Part shown: positions 1-8,907 of the stretch, piece by piece
How the letters are laid out: every line of letters begins with the position of its first letter
Numbering within the stretch: position 1 is the first letter of the stretch
From: Pseudomonadota bacterium
GTDB lineage: Bacteria; Pseudomonadota; Gammaproteobacteria; Burkholderiales; Burkholderiaceae_C
Assembly (NCBI GenBank): GCA_021808405.1
Contig: JAKBBQ010000003.1
Span: 1-40,395 of the forward strand
Length of the DNA stretch: 40,395 bases
Reading direction: 5' to 3'
Program-made: the position numbers and the translations under genes
Notes under the pieces: generated by a model
Told to the model about the DNA's origin: nothing
The model's input: only the letters and a program-made list of their open reading frames with translations
Database searches by the model: none

Positions 1-32
1 TTGAAGTACCGTGGGGGGTCGCGCGGCCTGCC

Positions 33-857
33 TCAGGCGAGGCGGCCGCCGGGGGACGGCGCGCCGGCGGCGAACACGTCGTCGTACGAGGCATACGAGG
101 CCCCGGAGATCACCGGCAGCAGGACCAGCAGGCCCAGGCCCATCGGGATCATCGCGAGGATGCTGAAGGGGATCAGCAGGATCGAGAACACCACCAGCGC
201 GCCCAGGTTCGCGAAAGCGGCGCGCACCGACAGGCGCACCGCACCCCAGGGCGCGACGCCGCCGAGCGCGACCAGGGTACCGACGAACCAGAAGGCCACG
301 CTGCAGACGAACAGCGCCAGCAGCACCAGCAATGCGGCCAGCAGCAACGCGCCGGCTCCCATGCCCACGCCGGCGAGCACGGCCGCCGGCGAGGCCGCCA
401 TCATGTGCCCGATGGACTCCAGGCGCAGCAGCCCGACCCCGAACAGCGCGGCCAGCAGCAGCCCGAGCAGCAACACCAGCGCGCCGGCGGCGACCAGCAC
501 GAGCAGCGAGGCCAGCAGCAACGACCCGATGCGCGCGCCCCATTGCTGCGACGACTCGGCCAGCGCCCCCTCGTTGTCGGCCTCCGCCGCCAGGCCTTCG
601 GGGGTGATGCTGCGCGCGCGCTGCCAGCGGCGGCGCAACACCGAGGCGAAGACCGCGCCGAGGGTGAACAGCGGCATGGCCAGCCACTGCGCGACCAGGC
701 TGCCCAGCAGCGGCAGCAGGTGCAACAGCATGCTGCCCACCAGCAGGGCCACGCTCAGGCCGACCCAGGCCCATGGCGCGCGCAGGAAGCTGCGCCAGCC
801 CTGGCCCCACCAGGCCAGGCCACGCGAGGCGGGGACACGACGGTAGGGAAGATCCAT
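33..857 (-). CDS. BPSS1780-family integral membrane protein
   Basis: This is a 274-residue hydrophobic protein with about six membrane segments in two groups, separated by a polar loop near residues 70-100. The N-terminus (MDLPYRRVPASRGLAWWGQGW) and the C-terminal YASYDDVF motif resemble the BPSS1780 family of Burkholderiales, whose function is not known. The ATG at 857 was chosen because AGGAG lies just upstream; the frame is open further but has no supported start there. It begins 15 bases after the flippase stop and so is probably cotranscribed with it. That position hints at a role in the envelope, but it may simply be read through from the flippase promoter. Confidence 0.8.
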   Translation of the reverse strand: MDLPYRRVPASRGLAWWGQGWRSFLRAPWAWVGLSVALLVGSMLLHLLPLLGSLVAQWLAMPLFTLGAVFASVLRRRWQRARSITPEGLAAEADNEGALAESSQQWGARIGSLLLASLLVLVAAGALVLLLGLLLAALFGVGLLRLESIGHMMAASPAAVLAGVGMGAGALLLAALLVLLALFVCSVAFWFVGTLVALGGVAPWGAVRLSVRAAFANLGALVVFSILLIPFSILAMIPMGLGLLVLLPVISGASYASYDDVFAAGAPSPGGRLA

Positions 858-871
858 GCTCGCTCCTGTGC

Positions 872-2416
872 TCATCCCCGGGAACCCGGAGGCCGCGAAC
901 GCCAAGGCCGGGCCTGCCACGCCCTGGCCGCCGCCAAGCGTAGCTCACGGTCGCCCAGCAGCAGCAGCGCGCCGTACAACGCCACGCCGACGACGATCTG
1001 GCCGGCGGTGTGCAACAGCCCGCTCCACGGAAGGGCCCGGGTGACCACCTCGTACATCAGCAGGGACATCGCGCCGAACCTGCACAGATCGGCCCAGGGC
1101 ATGCGCAGCGCGACCGTTCCTCGCCCGTAGTAGACCGTCATGGCCACGTACAGTGTACGGGTGCAGAGCATGGCCAGCGCGGCCCCCTCGATGCCCATGC
1201 TGCGGGTGAGAACGGCGGTCAGCACCAGATTGACCGCGGCGGTCGCCAGCACCGAATACATGACCACCTTGGTCAGCTTGTTGATATAGATCCCGGCGCT
1301 GAAGATGGGCGTCCCGCCGGCCACGAGCATGCTGCCGACGATGTACACGAACAGCGGCGCTGCGACTGCGTAGCGGTCGGAGGCCAGCAGGCGCAACAGG
1401 CCCGGCGCCACCGCGGCCATGCCGGCGATCAGCGGCAACGCCAGCATCAGGTAATAGCGCAAGGCCTGCTGCAGGAAGGCCTCGGTGCGCTGTCGACCCT
1501 GGCCTTCCCACATGCGCAGGTACATCGGCACGACGGCCTGGGCGAAGGCCCCGGTGAGGGCGCTCTGCAGGTAGTCGCAGAAGTTGTAGGCGGCTGAATA
1601 GGCTCCCAGCGCCTCGGCGCCGAGCTGGAAGTCGATGATGTAGCGTCCACCCAGGTTCAGCACCAGGCTGGAGAGTTCGCTGACCAGCAGCGGCAGCCCG
1701 TAGGCCAGCATGCTGATGAACAGGGTGCCCGAGAAGTCGGCCGGCCGGAACAGGCGCTGGCGAGCGTAGTGCGCCACGAGCAGGCCCAGCGCCAGGGTCT
1801 CGCCGGCCAGGGTGGCCATGTAGAAGCCCCAGAGGTTGCGCGCCACGCTGAACAGCACGAGCAGCACCAGCCCCAGCCCGAGGTACTTGCGCAACACCGT
1901 GTACAGGCTGTAGAAGCCGCTGCGCTGCTCGGCGCGCAGCAGGTTGAGCATCGCGCTGTCGACCACCCGCACCAGCACCAGCGGACTGATCGCCGCCAGC
2001 AGGTAGCGCAGGCTGTCGTGCCCCCACCAGCGCGACGGCATGGCCACGAACGCGAGCGCGCTGAGCGCGCCGACTGCGCCGCCCACCATGAGCATGCCGA
2101 ACAGCACCGTGGAGTACAGACCGCGGCGATCGCCCGCGCGCTTGCCGCTTTCGATTTCGGCATGGAAGCGCACCACCGACTTCTGCAGGCCGAGCTTGCC
2201 GACTCCGACCAGCAGTCCCAGCGTGGCGTTGATCAGGCTGAGGTCACCGTACTCGGCGACCGTGAAGGTGCGGGTGAAAACCGGGAACGAAATGATGCTG
2301 GCCAGGGTGATCAGCAGGGTGCCGGCCGAGTAGTTGGAGGTGTGGCGCAACAGCCGCAGCAAGCCCCCGGATCGGCCGCGCCGCCCCGAAGCCGCGTCGT
2401 CCTGCGCCGCGCTCAC
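872..2416 (-). CDS. Wzx-like lipopolysaccharide/EPS flippase
   Basis: The 514-residue protein has about 12-14 membrane segments and the N-terminal pattern NYSAGTLLITLASIISFPVFTR, followed by AEYGDLSLI. This pattern is typical of the MVF/MATE-like polysaccharide flippases (Wzx, PF01943/PF13440). Its expected job is to flip undecaprenyl-pyrophosphate-linked repeat units across the inner membrane. The start is inferred to be the GTG at 2416, with GGAG seven bases upstream. The frame stays open to an ATG at 2779, but that extension is Arg/Pro-rich and unlike any flippase N-terminus. The gene is divergent from the ATP-grasp gene and is followed closely by the BPSS1780-type gene. It is the only flippase candidate in the locus and fits a Wzx/Wzy-dependent pathway. 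Confidence 0.88.
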   Translation of the reverse strand: MSAAQDDAASGRRGRSGGLLRLLRHTSNYSAGTLLITLASIISFPVFTRTFTVAEYGDLSLINATLGLLVGVGKLGLQKSVVRFHAEIESGKRAGDRRGLYSTVLFGMLMVGGAVGALSALAFVAMPSRWWGHDSLRYLLAAISPLVLVRVVDSAMLNLLRAEQRSGFYSLYTVLRKYLGLGLVLLVLFSVARNLWGFYMATLAGETLALGLLVAHYARQRLFRPADFSGTLFISMLAYGLPLLVSELSSLVLNLGGRYIIDFQLGAEALGAYSAAYNFCDYLQSALTGAFAQAVVPMYLRMWEGQGRQRTEAFLQQALRYYLMLALPLIAGMAAVAPGLLRLLASDRYAVAAPLFVYIVGSMLVAGGTPIFSAGIYINKLTKVVMYSVLATAAVNLVLTAVLTRSMGIEGAALAMLCTRTLYVAMTVYYGRGTVALRMPWADLCRFGAMSLLMYEVVTRALPWSGLLHTAGQIVVGVALYGALLLLGDRELRLAAARAWQARPWRSRPPGSRG

Positions 2417-2777
2417 CGCAGCGCTCCGCAAACCCGGCGGCAGCCGGCGCCGCGGCGCGGCAGCGCCGCGGCGTGGTCGTCGGCGCACAGGCGAGGCGGG
2501 ATCGCGTGGGGCATGCGGCAGGGCATCGGCGGAAGGCGGGCAGCGAAACGGGCAGCCGGGACGGAACCGGCGGGGCCGCGCCCTAGCGAGCGCCGAGCGA
2601 TGGTACCCCGTGCGCGCCGGCCGGCCCGCTTCCTCGCGCTTGCCGGAGCGCCGAACCGGCCGTTGTATGCTATGCGCATTTTCCCCGCAAATCCGCTCCA
2701 TGTGGATCCGGGGATTCGCCGGCTGGCGATGCGGCGGGTTCCAGTGCGGTGGTATCGAAATCCGGCGCCTCGCCTTC
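2417..2777. other. divergent intergenic region, flippase / ATP-grasp gene
   Basis: These 361 bases separate two divergent genes, and I find no convincing gene in them. The left part is extremely GC-rich, with an 11-base unit GCGCCGCGGCG at 2447-2457 repeated at 2463-2473. The right part (about 2640-2700) is AT-richer. It carries TATGCT at 2666-2671, a possible -10 for the plus-strand genes, without a well-placed -35. Promoters for both directions are expected here but cannot be fixed from sequence alone. Confidence 0.5.
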
Positions 2778-3980
2778 ATGCCACGTCAAGACGCGATTTT
2801 CATACTCGGCGCATCCGGGACCGGGCTCGCGCTGCTGCGGGACGCCGTGAAACTGGGTTTCGACGCCTACGTGGTCGACCGGCACAGGGGGCCGGCCTTC
2901 GACAGCAGGTACGGCCGCAAGATACTTGATGCCAGTGCGGACCTGTCGCGCACCCGTGCGCTGCTGCGCGAGGTTTCGGCCGCGCGAAACTGCTGGCTGA
3001 TCGCGAGCAGCGATCGATGGCTGGAATTCGTACAGGCCCATCGGCCCTGGCTGGAGGGTTTGCCGATACGCATCCTGCACCCCTCGGCGCGCATCGTCGA
3101 AACCTGCCTGAGCAAGATCGAGTTTGCCCGATTCTGTCGCGAACAGGGTTTCCCGACGCCGCTGACCTGGTTCGTCGGCGCCGAACCCAGGCCGGCCGGA
3201 CTCGAGCTTCCGCTGATCCTGCGCCCAACCCGCAAGCTGGAGCGCAATCGGCCGGAGCGCCCGCCGCTGCCCAAGGCGCGGGAAATACGGGATGAAGCCG
3301 AGGTCGCGCGCTGGCTGGAACTGTATCCGGAGCAGGAAGGGGCGTTCCTGCTGTCCCATTCGTTGCTGGACCGCGACCTCGTGCAATTGTCGGTCCCCTT
3401 CGTCAGGACGCCGCGGGAATGCACGATGTATGTGGCCGAGAAAATCCGCCCCAAACCCGCCGACTGCGAGGTCGGGATTTTCGTGCGGATCCGCCCGGAC
3501 GCGCAGGCCGCCGCGCTGGCCGAGCAGCTGGTCACGCGACTGGACTATTGGGGCATCGGCGAGGTGGAAATCCTGCTCGACCGTGCCAGCGGCGAATATT
3601 TCCTGATCGAGATCAATCCGAGGCCATGGTCCCAGTATTCGCTGAGCGCTTGGGCCGGCTTCCATTTCCTCGGCACCCTGACCGGTCGGGGAAAGCGGCG
3701 CAGCGGCCCGCCTCCGACCGATGGCGCCTGGATCGACGTGGCCGGCGACATCTATTATTTCCTGTTCCGGCGCAGGACCCGCGAGGGCCGAGTCGACCCC
3801 ACGTTCATCGGCTATCTGCGGCAGCTTCGCAGCGTGCGTGTGCTGGCGCATGTCGATCTGCTCGATCCGTGGCCGGTATTATCGGCGACGCTGCGAATCG
3901 GACGCAGAATCCTCGGCCGGCGCGCCGGTTTTCTGCGGCGACGCCGCGGCGTCGCGGGCGGGTCGCGCGGCTCGGTATAG
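2778..3980 (+). CDS. ATP-grasp domain protein in EPS locus
   Basis: The 400-residue protein has an N-terminal nucleotide-fold pre-ATP-grasp region (IFILGASGTGLALLRDAVKLGF, residues 7-28). The ATP-grasp core follows, ending in EVEILLD and FLIEINPRPW, where the Glu and Asn are the expected Mg-ATP ligands. Such enzymes join a carboxylate to an amine or thiol through an acyl-phosphate. In an EPS locus a plausible job is adding an amino acid or amide to a uronic acid, but the substrate is unknown. The ATG at 2778 is chosen because the glycine-rich motif follows directly. An in-frame ATG at 2700 would add 26 residues, and neither start has a strong ribosome site. A second ATP-grasp protein with the same EINPR ending lies at 27355-28650. 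Confidence 0.75.
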   Translation: MPRQDAIFILGASGTGLALLRDAVKLGFDAYVVDRHRGPAFDSRYGRKILDASADLSRTRALLREVSAARNCWLIASSDRWLEFVQAHRPWLEGLPIRILHPSARIVETCLSKIEFARFCREQGFPTPLTWFVGAEPRPAGLELPLILRPTRKLERNRPERPPLPKAREIRDEAEVARWLELYPEQEGAFLLSHSLLDRDLVQLSVPFVRTPRECTMYVAEKIRPKPADCEVGIFVRIRPDAQAAALAEQLVTRLDYWGIGEVEILLDRASGEYFLIEINPRPWSQYSLSAWAGFHFLGTLTGRGKRRSGPPPTDGAWIDVAGDIYYFLFRRRTREGRVDPTFIGYLRQLRSVRVLAHVDLLDPWPVLSATLRIGRRILGRRAGFLRRRRGVAGGSRGSV

Positions 3981-4059
3981 TGGCGGCTCCTGCCTGTCGG
4001 GCTGTGGAAGTACCTGACCCGCGTTGCCGGCGGCGCGAGGCGCACGGAATGGGCGACCG

Positions 4060-5217
4060 ATGAAGATCTTGTATTTGATGACCGAGCCCTTCGGGATCGG
4101 CGGGGTGCAGTCGGACCTGTTGATCCTCAGCGAAGGCCTCGCCCGGCGCGGCCACGAGGTCGCGGTGGCGACCACCGATGGCGAACTGCTGGACGAGCTC
4201 ACCGCGCGAGGCGCCGTGTTCGTCGACATCGATTTCCGCTTTCGCCATCCGCTGCGCCTGCTGCGCGCGATGCTCGCGCTGCGCCGGGCGGTGGCTGCGC
4301 AAGCGCCGGACGTGGTCGCACCGCAGTCTGTGCGATCGGCGATCGTGGCCTTCCTGGCACTGCGCCCGATCGGGTTGCGGCGCCGAGGCCCCTCCCCGCG
4401 GGCACGGCTGCCGATCGTCACGACCATTCACAACATCCACAACCCGCGCAATTTCAAGTGGGCCGGGCGCATCCTGCGCCTGTGCTCGGACTTCGTGATC
4501 TTCGAATCCAACTACGAGCGCGATCGCCTGCTCGCCGCCGGCCTGGATGCCCGACGCAGCCGGGTCATCCACAGCGGGATCGACATCGCGCGTCTGGGCC
4601 GCCCGGGGGACATCGGAGTACTCGCCCGCAACTATGGACTGGATCCCGACCGCCACCTGATTTACGGCATCGTCGCGAGACTTTCCGAGGAAAAGGGCCA
4701 CAGATATCTGATCGAGGCTTTCGCGAGGGTCGCCGCGCGCAAGGAACACGCCCGGCTGCTGGTGATCGGCGACGGCCCCCTGCTCGACGCGGTGCGCCAG
4801 CAAGTGCAGGCGCTGGGACTGTCGCAACGCGTGGTGCTCGCCGGCACGCAGCGCGACATCGCGACCCATCTGGCGCTGCTGCATGTCTTCGTGCTGGCGT
4901 CGACCCGCGAATCCTTCCCGCTGTCGGCACGCGAGGCGATGGCTGCGGCGACCCCGGTGGTCGCGCCACGCATCGGCGGTTGCCCGGAAGTCGTCGAGGA
5001 TCGGGTCACCGGGCTGTTGTTCGAGTCGGCCAATATCGACGACCTGGCCGACAAGCTGCTGCAACTGGCCGATCCGGCGCTGCAGCGCGCGATGGGCGAC
5101 GCGGGGCGTGAGCGCGCGCTGCGACTGTTCAGCCACGACGCATGGGTCGCCGGCGACGAGCAGGTCTACCTGGAGTTCGCCGGGCGGGTCACCGGGCCGG
5201 CGGGAGCCGCGGCCTGA
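4060..5217 (+). CDS. GT4 family glycosyltransferase
   Basis: This 385-residue GT-B fold retaining glycosyltransferase begins MKILYLMTEPFGIGGVQSDLL, with the glycine-rich acceptor-side loop of GT4 enzymes. The C-terminal donor domain shows GIVARLSEEKGHRYLIEAF and the E-x7-E signature ESFPLSARE, followed by PVVAPRIGGCPEVV. It should add a sugar from a nucleotide donor to the growing lipid-linked EPS unit at the cytoplasmic face of the membrane; donor and acceptor cannot be read from sequence. The start at 4060 has GGAATGGG upstream. It lies 79 bases after the ATP-grasp gene and 2 bases before the DUF218 gene, so it belongs to the plus-strand EPS operon. Confidence 0.88.
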   Translation: MKILYLMTEPFGIGGVQSDLLILSEGLARRGHEVAVATTDGELLDELTARGAVFVDIDFRFRHPLRLLRAMLALRRAVAAQAPDVVAPQSVRSAIVAFLALRPIGLRRRGPSPRARLPIVTTIHNIHNPRNFKWAGRILRLCSDFVIFESNYERDRLLAAGLDARRSRVIHSGIDIARLGRPGDIGVLARNYGLDPDRHLIYGIVARLSEEKGHRYLIEAFARVAARKEHARLLVIGDGPLLDAVRQQVQALGLSQRVVLAGTQRDIATHLALLHVFVLASTRESFPLSAREAMAAATPVVAPRIGGCPEVVEDRVTGLLFESANIDDLADKLLQLADPALQRAMGDAGRERALRLFSHDAWVAGDEQVYLEFAGRVTGPAGAAA

Positions 5218-5219
5218 GG

Positions 5220-6044
5220 ATGCCCGACGCGCTGCTGTCGCCCGTCGTCCTGCTGGGCCTGCTGCTGTGCCTGGCGGCGGCCGCCTGCCTGCGGGGCCCG
5301 GCGCCCGGCTCGGCCAAGGTGGCCAGCCTGCTCGCGCTGGCGGCCTATGTCATCGTGTCCGACCCGCTGCTGGCCAACCTCGCGCTGGGGCACCTCGAGG
5401 ACGAGGCGACGCGATTGCAGGCGCAATGTCCGCCGCCGCCGGCCGGCAGCGTACTGATCGTGCTCGCCGGCGGCCTGCGCACCACCCCGCGCGGGCCGCA
5501 GGACTTCGACAGCCTGAGCTCGGCCAGCCTGCGACGACTGCTCGCCGCGGTGCACATCGCGCAGCATGTCGACCCCTCCGCGCTGTGGATTTCCGGCGGC
5601 GGCGGCAGCCGGTGGCGCGAGGCCGACCTGATGGCGGCGCTCGCGCAGCGCCTGGGATTCCCGCCGGCGCGAATCCGGCGCGACAGCCGGTCGCGGACCA
5701 CGCTGGCCAGCGGCATGCGGCTGTCCCGGTGGATCGCCCGCTCCGGACGCGGTCCGTTCTACCTGATCACGTCGGCCTACCATATGCCTCGCGCGATCCT
5801 CAGCTTCCGGCTGGGCGGCCGCCCGGTCTGCGCGCTGCCGGTCGATTACCAGGCCGTGCACAGGGCCTGGCCGCACATGCTGCTGCCAGGCCTCGACGCC
5901 ATCCACAAGTTCGCTCTGGCCATCCACGAATACCTCGGCTATGCCTACTATGCGCTGCGCGCCTCGGCAGCGTCGGCCTTGTCGGCCCGCGCGGCCACCG
6001 GGGCGAGCGCGATGCCCGGTGCTGCCCACAGGAGGGACGGATGA
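5220..6044 (+). CDS. DUF218 (YdcF/SanA/ElyC-like) membrane protein
   Basis: The 274-residue protein has two N-terminal hydrophobic segments (about residues 4-22 and 30-50). A DUF218 domain follows, with VLIVLAGGL, DPSALWISGGGGSRWREADLM, SRTTLASGMRLSRWI and ITSAYHMPRA. YdcF, SanA and ElyC share this fold and act in cell-envelope and undecaprenyl-phosphate-linked processes; none has a settled reaction. Members are common in EPS loci. The ATG at 5220 follows the upstream stop by two bases, and its own TGA overlaps the next ATG (ATGA at 6041-6044), so translation is coupled on both sides. The Ala-rich C-terminal tail is unremarkable. Confidence 0.78.
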   Translation: MPDALLSPVVLLGLLLCLAAAACLRGPAPGSAKVASLLALAAYVIVSDPLLANLALGHLEDEATRLQAQCPPPPAGSVLIVLAGGLRTTPRGPQDFDSLSSASLRRLLAAVHIAQHVDPSALWISGGGGSRWREADLMAALAQRLGFPPARIRRDSRSRTTLASGMRLSRWIARSGRGPFYLITSAYHMPRAILSFRLGGRPVCALPVDYQAVHRAWPHMLLPGLDAIHKFALAIHEYLGYAYYALRASAASALSARAATGASAMPGAAHRRDG

Positions 6045-7240
6045 GCTCGCGGACCTCCCCTGAGCAAGGCGCGCGGCAGCGCCGGGCCGGGCCCGGCAGC
6101 GCGGCCGCGCGCGACGACGACCGGCTGCGCATCCTGTTCGTGGTGGACAGCCCCTATCCCACGCTGGGCGGCGCGGAAATCCAGGCGCGGCTGCTGGCCG
6201 GCCAGTTGCGCCAGCTGGGCCATGACATCCGCGTGCTGGCGCCACGGCGCCTGCAGGGACAGGCGCAGCGGGAACGGGTCGATGGCGTCGAGGTGTTCCG
6301 CCTGGGCCACCCGAGATGGAGGGGCCTCGGCGCGCTGATCCTGAATGTCCGTTACGCGGCCTGGCTGCTGCGCCACCAGCACCAGATCGACGTCATCCAC
6401 ATCCACATGATGCACAACCTGGCCGGCGCCGCCGGCTGGCTCAAGCCCTGGCTGCGCGTGCCGGTGATGGTCAAGATTTCCGGCGCCGCGGAGTTCCGTG
6501 GCGGCATCCTCGACCCCGAGTTGCGCCACAAGGCCAAGCACCGGCTGCTCGATCGCGGCGCCCGCCGCCTGCAGGCCTACCAGTGCATCAGCCGCGAGAC
6601 GGTCGGCATGGTGCAATCGGCCGCCTATCCCGCCGAGCGCCTGCGCCTGATCCCCAACGCCGTCGACGTCGCGCGTTTCGCCTGCCCGCAGCGTCGCTTC
6701 GACACCGCGTCGACGGTGCTGTTCATCGGCCGCCACGCCCCGGTGAAGGCCCTGGACGTGCTGCTGCAGGCCTGGGCGCGACTGCCGCGCGCCCCTCGGG
6801 CGCGGCTGATCCTGGCCGGCGAAGGCCCGCAAACCCCGATGCTGCGGCAGATGGCGCAGCAATTGGGCATCGCCGAGTCGGTCGAGTTTCCCGGGACGAT
6901 CGACGATGTCGCCCCGCTGCTGCGGCGCGCCGACATCTACGTCCAGCCTTCGCACCAGGAAGGCCTGTCGAACGCGGTGCTGGAGGCCATGTCGGCCAGC
7001 CTGCCGATCGTCGCCAGCCGGGTCAGCGGGAACGAGGATCTGATCGACGACGGCCAGACGGGCCTGCTGGTCGCGCCGGGCGATCCGCAGGCGCTGGCGC
7101 AGGCGATCGGCCGCCTGATGGAGTCGCCGGCGCTGCGCAGCGATCTGGGCCTCGCCGCGGCGCGCAAGGTCCAGTCGCGCTACGGCCTGCCCACGGTGAT
7201 CGACTCGCTGCTGCGCACCTACCGCGGGCTGATGCGATGA
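6041..7240 (+). CDS. GT4 family glycosyltransferase
   Basis: The 399-residue GT-B glycosyltransferase has a disordered N-terminal stretch of about 27 residues, then LRILFVVDSPYPTLGGAEIQ. Its GT4 donor domain contains TVLFIGRHAPVKALDVLLQAW, then QPSHQEGLSNAVLEAMSASLPIV with the E-x7-E motif, then RVSGNEDLIDDG. It is expected to act at the inner face of the membrane in repeat-unit assembly. The start at 6041 has GGAGGGACGG immediately upstream and overlaps the previous stop by four bases. The stop at 7240 overlaps a possible ATG of the following gene at 7237. Linkage specificity is unknown. Confidence 0.88.
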   Translation: MSSRTSPEQGARQRRAGPGSAAARDDDRLRILFVVDSPYPTLGGAEIQARLLAGQLRQLGHDIRVLAPRRLQGQAQRERVDGVEVFRLGHPRWRGLGALILNVRYAAWLLRHQHQIDVIHIHMMHNLAGAAGWLKPWLRVPVMVKISGAAEFRGGILDPELRHKAKHRLLDRGARRLQAYQCISRETVGMVQSAAYPAERLRLIPNAVDVARFACPQRRFDTASTVLFIGRHAPVKALDVLLQAWARLPRAPRARLILAGEGPQTPMLRQMAQQLGIAESVEFPGTIDDVAPLLRRADIYVQPSHQEGLSNAVLEAMSASLPIVASRVSGNEDLIDDGQTGLLVAPGDPQALAQAIGRLMESPALRSDLGLAAARKVQSRYGLPTVIDSLLRTYRGLMR

Positions 7241-7293
7241 GCGCGGCCGACGGCGCATCCACGGGCGACGCGGCGCGCGGTCGAGGAGATCCC

Positions 7294-8907
7294 ATGGCAT
7301 CGATCCCGTTGCGCATCGGTTTCATCGTCGACGGCCGGGGCGTGTCCAAATACGCGGTGGACCTGCTGCGATGGGCGCAGGCTCAGGAGTTCCTCGCGGG
7401 CAGTCACCTGATCATCGAGGATCCGGCGAGCGACGACGGCTCGTCGGGCAGGCTCGCGGCCCTCGCATGGGACCTGCTGATGCGGCTGGAGCAGCGCAAG
7501 CTGCGAGGCTCCCGCCATGCCGATCACCTGCGACGGCATGCCGTCGCGGACTTGCCCTTGCCGCGCATCGGGGCGGGCTCGCGAGGTGCGTCCGGCGAGC
7601 CGGACCAGGCGGTGCTGCAGGCCGTGCGCGAGGCGGGCCTCGATCTGCTGGTGCACTGCGGGTCGGGCGGACTGCACGAAGGCTGGCTGGACGCCGCTGC
7701 GCTGGGGGTCATTTCGCTGGAGCATGGCGATCCTCGAAGGCACAGGGGCGGCCCGAGCGGTTTCTGGGAAGTCTACGAACGCTCCCCGGACACCGGCTTC
7801 AGCGTGCAGCAATGGACTCGCGATCCGCAGGTGCGGCGGATCCTGCTGCGAGGCAGCTTCGCCACGCAGGCGCACTACCTGCTGAACCAGGCGAACGTCT
7901 GCGAGAACAGCCTGCACTACCTGAAGAGCGTGCTCTCGCACATCGCGTCGACCCGCGTGGTGCAGGCGCAGCCGGGCGTTCCGTACTGCGGCCGGCTGGC
8001 GGCACGGCCTGGCTTGCGGCAACAGGCTCGGTACATCGGGGGGCTTGCCGCCAGCCTGCTGCGCAGCAAGATCGGGTCGCGCCTGCTGGGCAGGCAGCGG
8101 CGCTGGGGAATCGCCTTCCAGCGCTGCGACTGGCGCGACCTCGTGATGGCCGGCGCGCATCGCGTCACGAACCCCGCCGGGCGTTTCTACGCCGACCCCT
8201 TCGTGATTTCGCGCGACGGAGTCGACTACTGCTTCGTCGAGGATTTCGACTACCGGGCGCAGCGCGGGAGGATTTCCGTGCTCGAACTCGGCGACACCCA
8301 GGCCAGGTTCCTGGGCAGCGTGCTGGACGAGCCCTTCCACCTGTCGTTCCCGTTTCTGTTCGAGCACGCCGGGTCGCTGTTCATGATGCCCGAGACCAGC
8401 GAGAACCGGGACATCCGGGTCTACCGGTGCGTCGATTTCCCGCTGCGCTGGGAACTGCATCGCGTGCTGATGAGCGACGTATCGGCGGTGGACACGATGA
8501 TGTTCCGGCAGGACGGCAAGTGGTGGCTGCTCACCAACCTGGCGCCGCAGCCGCATGACGACCAGGGTGCCGAACTGCTGATCTTCCATGCCGACGACCC
8601 CTTCGCCTCGGACTGGACCCCCCACCCCGGCAACCCGATCTACATCGACCCCACGCTGGCCAGGAACGGCGGGCTGCTTGCGGCGGATGGGCGAGTGCAC
8701 CGTGTCGGTCAGCGACAGGGGTTCAGGCAGTACGGAGCCGGAGCGACGATCTTTCGCATCGACGAAATCACGCCGAGCCGCTACCGCGAAACCCCGGTCG
8801 CCCGCCTCGAGCCGCATTTCGGCCCCGGGCTGCTCGGCACCCACCACATGCACGGCAACGGCCGGGTCACCGTGTTCGACTACAAGACCGAGGAGGCGAT
8901 CCGGTGA
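7294..8907 (+). CDS. fusion: formyltransferase-like domain + GINT1-like beta-propeller
   Basis: This 537-residue protein appears to have two parts. Residues 1-230 resemble formyltransferase-fold proteins: ALGVISLEHGD (136-146), then RGGPSGFWEVYERSPDTGF. The usual catalytic Asn-x-His is replaced by Ser-x-Glu. Residues 265-537 match the five-bladed propeller found at the N-terminus of glucosamine inositolphosphorylceramide transferases (FYADPFVISRDG, FVEDFDY, FLFEHAGSLFMMPETSENRDIRVYR split across the blades, and GTHHMHG). A role in making or modifying the EPS is inferred only from context. I chose ATG 7294 for the GAGGAG five bases upstream; ATG 7237, overlapping the previous stop, would add 19 residues. 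The stop overlaps the next GTG. Confidence 0.72.
   Translation: MASIPLRIGFIVDGRGVSKYAVDLLRWAQAQEFLAGSHLIIEDPASDDGSSGRLAALAWDLLMRLEQRKLRGSRHADHLRRHAVADLPLPRIGAGSRGASGEPDQAVLQAVREAGLDLLVHCGSGGLHEGWLDAAALGVISLEHGDPRRHRGGPSGFWEVYERSPDTGFSVQQWTRDPQVRRILLRGSFATQAHYLLNQANVCENSLHYLKSVLSHIASTRVVQAQPGVPYCGRLAARPGLRQQARYIGGLAASLLRSKIGSRLLGRQRRWGIAFQRCDWRDLVMAGAHRVTNPAGRFYADPFVISRDGVDYCFVEDFDYRAQRGRISVLELGDTQARFLGSVLDEPFHLSFPFLFEHAGSLFMMPETSENRDIRVYRCVDFPLRWELHRVLMSDVSAVDTMMFRQDGKWWLLTNLAPQPHDDQGAELLIFHADDPFASDWTPHPGNPIYIDPTLARNGGLLAADGRVHRVGQRQGFRQYGAGATIFRIDEITPSRYRETPVARLEPHFGPGLLGTHHMHGNGRVTVFDYKTEEAIR

Noticed and set aside
1-32. A partial gene at the left edge
   Set aside because: Too little sequence, and the plus-strand open frame there is antisense to the BPSS1780-type gene.
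2447-2473. Tandem GCGCCGCGGCG units as an operator or array
   Set aside because: Only two copies in DNA made almost wholly of G and C; chance is a sufficient explanation.
2417-2779. A 121-codon N-terminal extension of the flippase frame
   Set aside because: The extension is Arg/Pro-rich with no membrane segment, whereas the GTG at 2416 has a ribosome site and the flippase motif follows at once.
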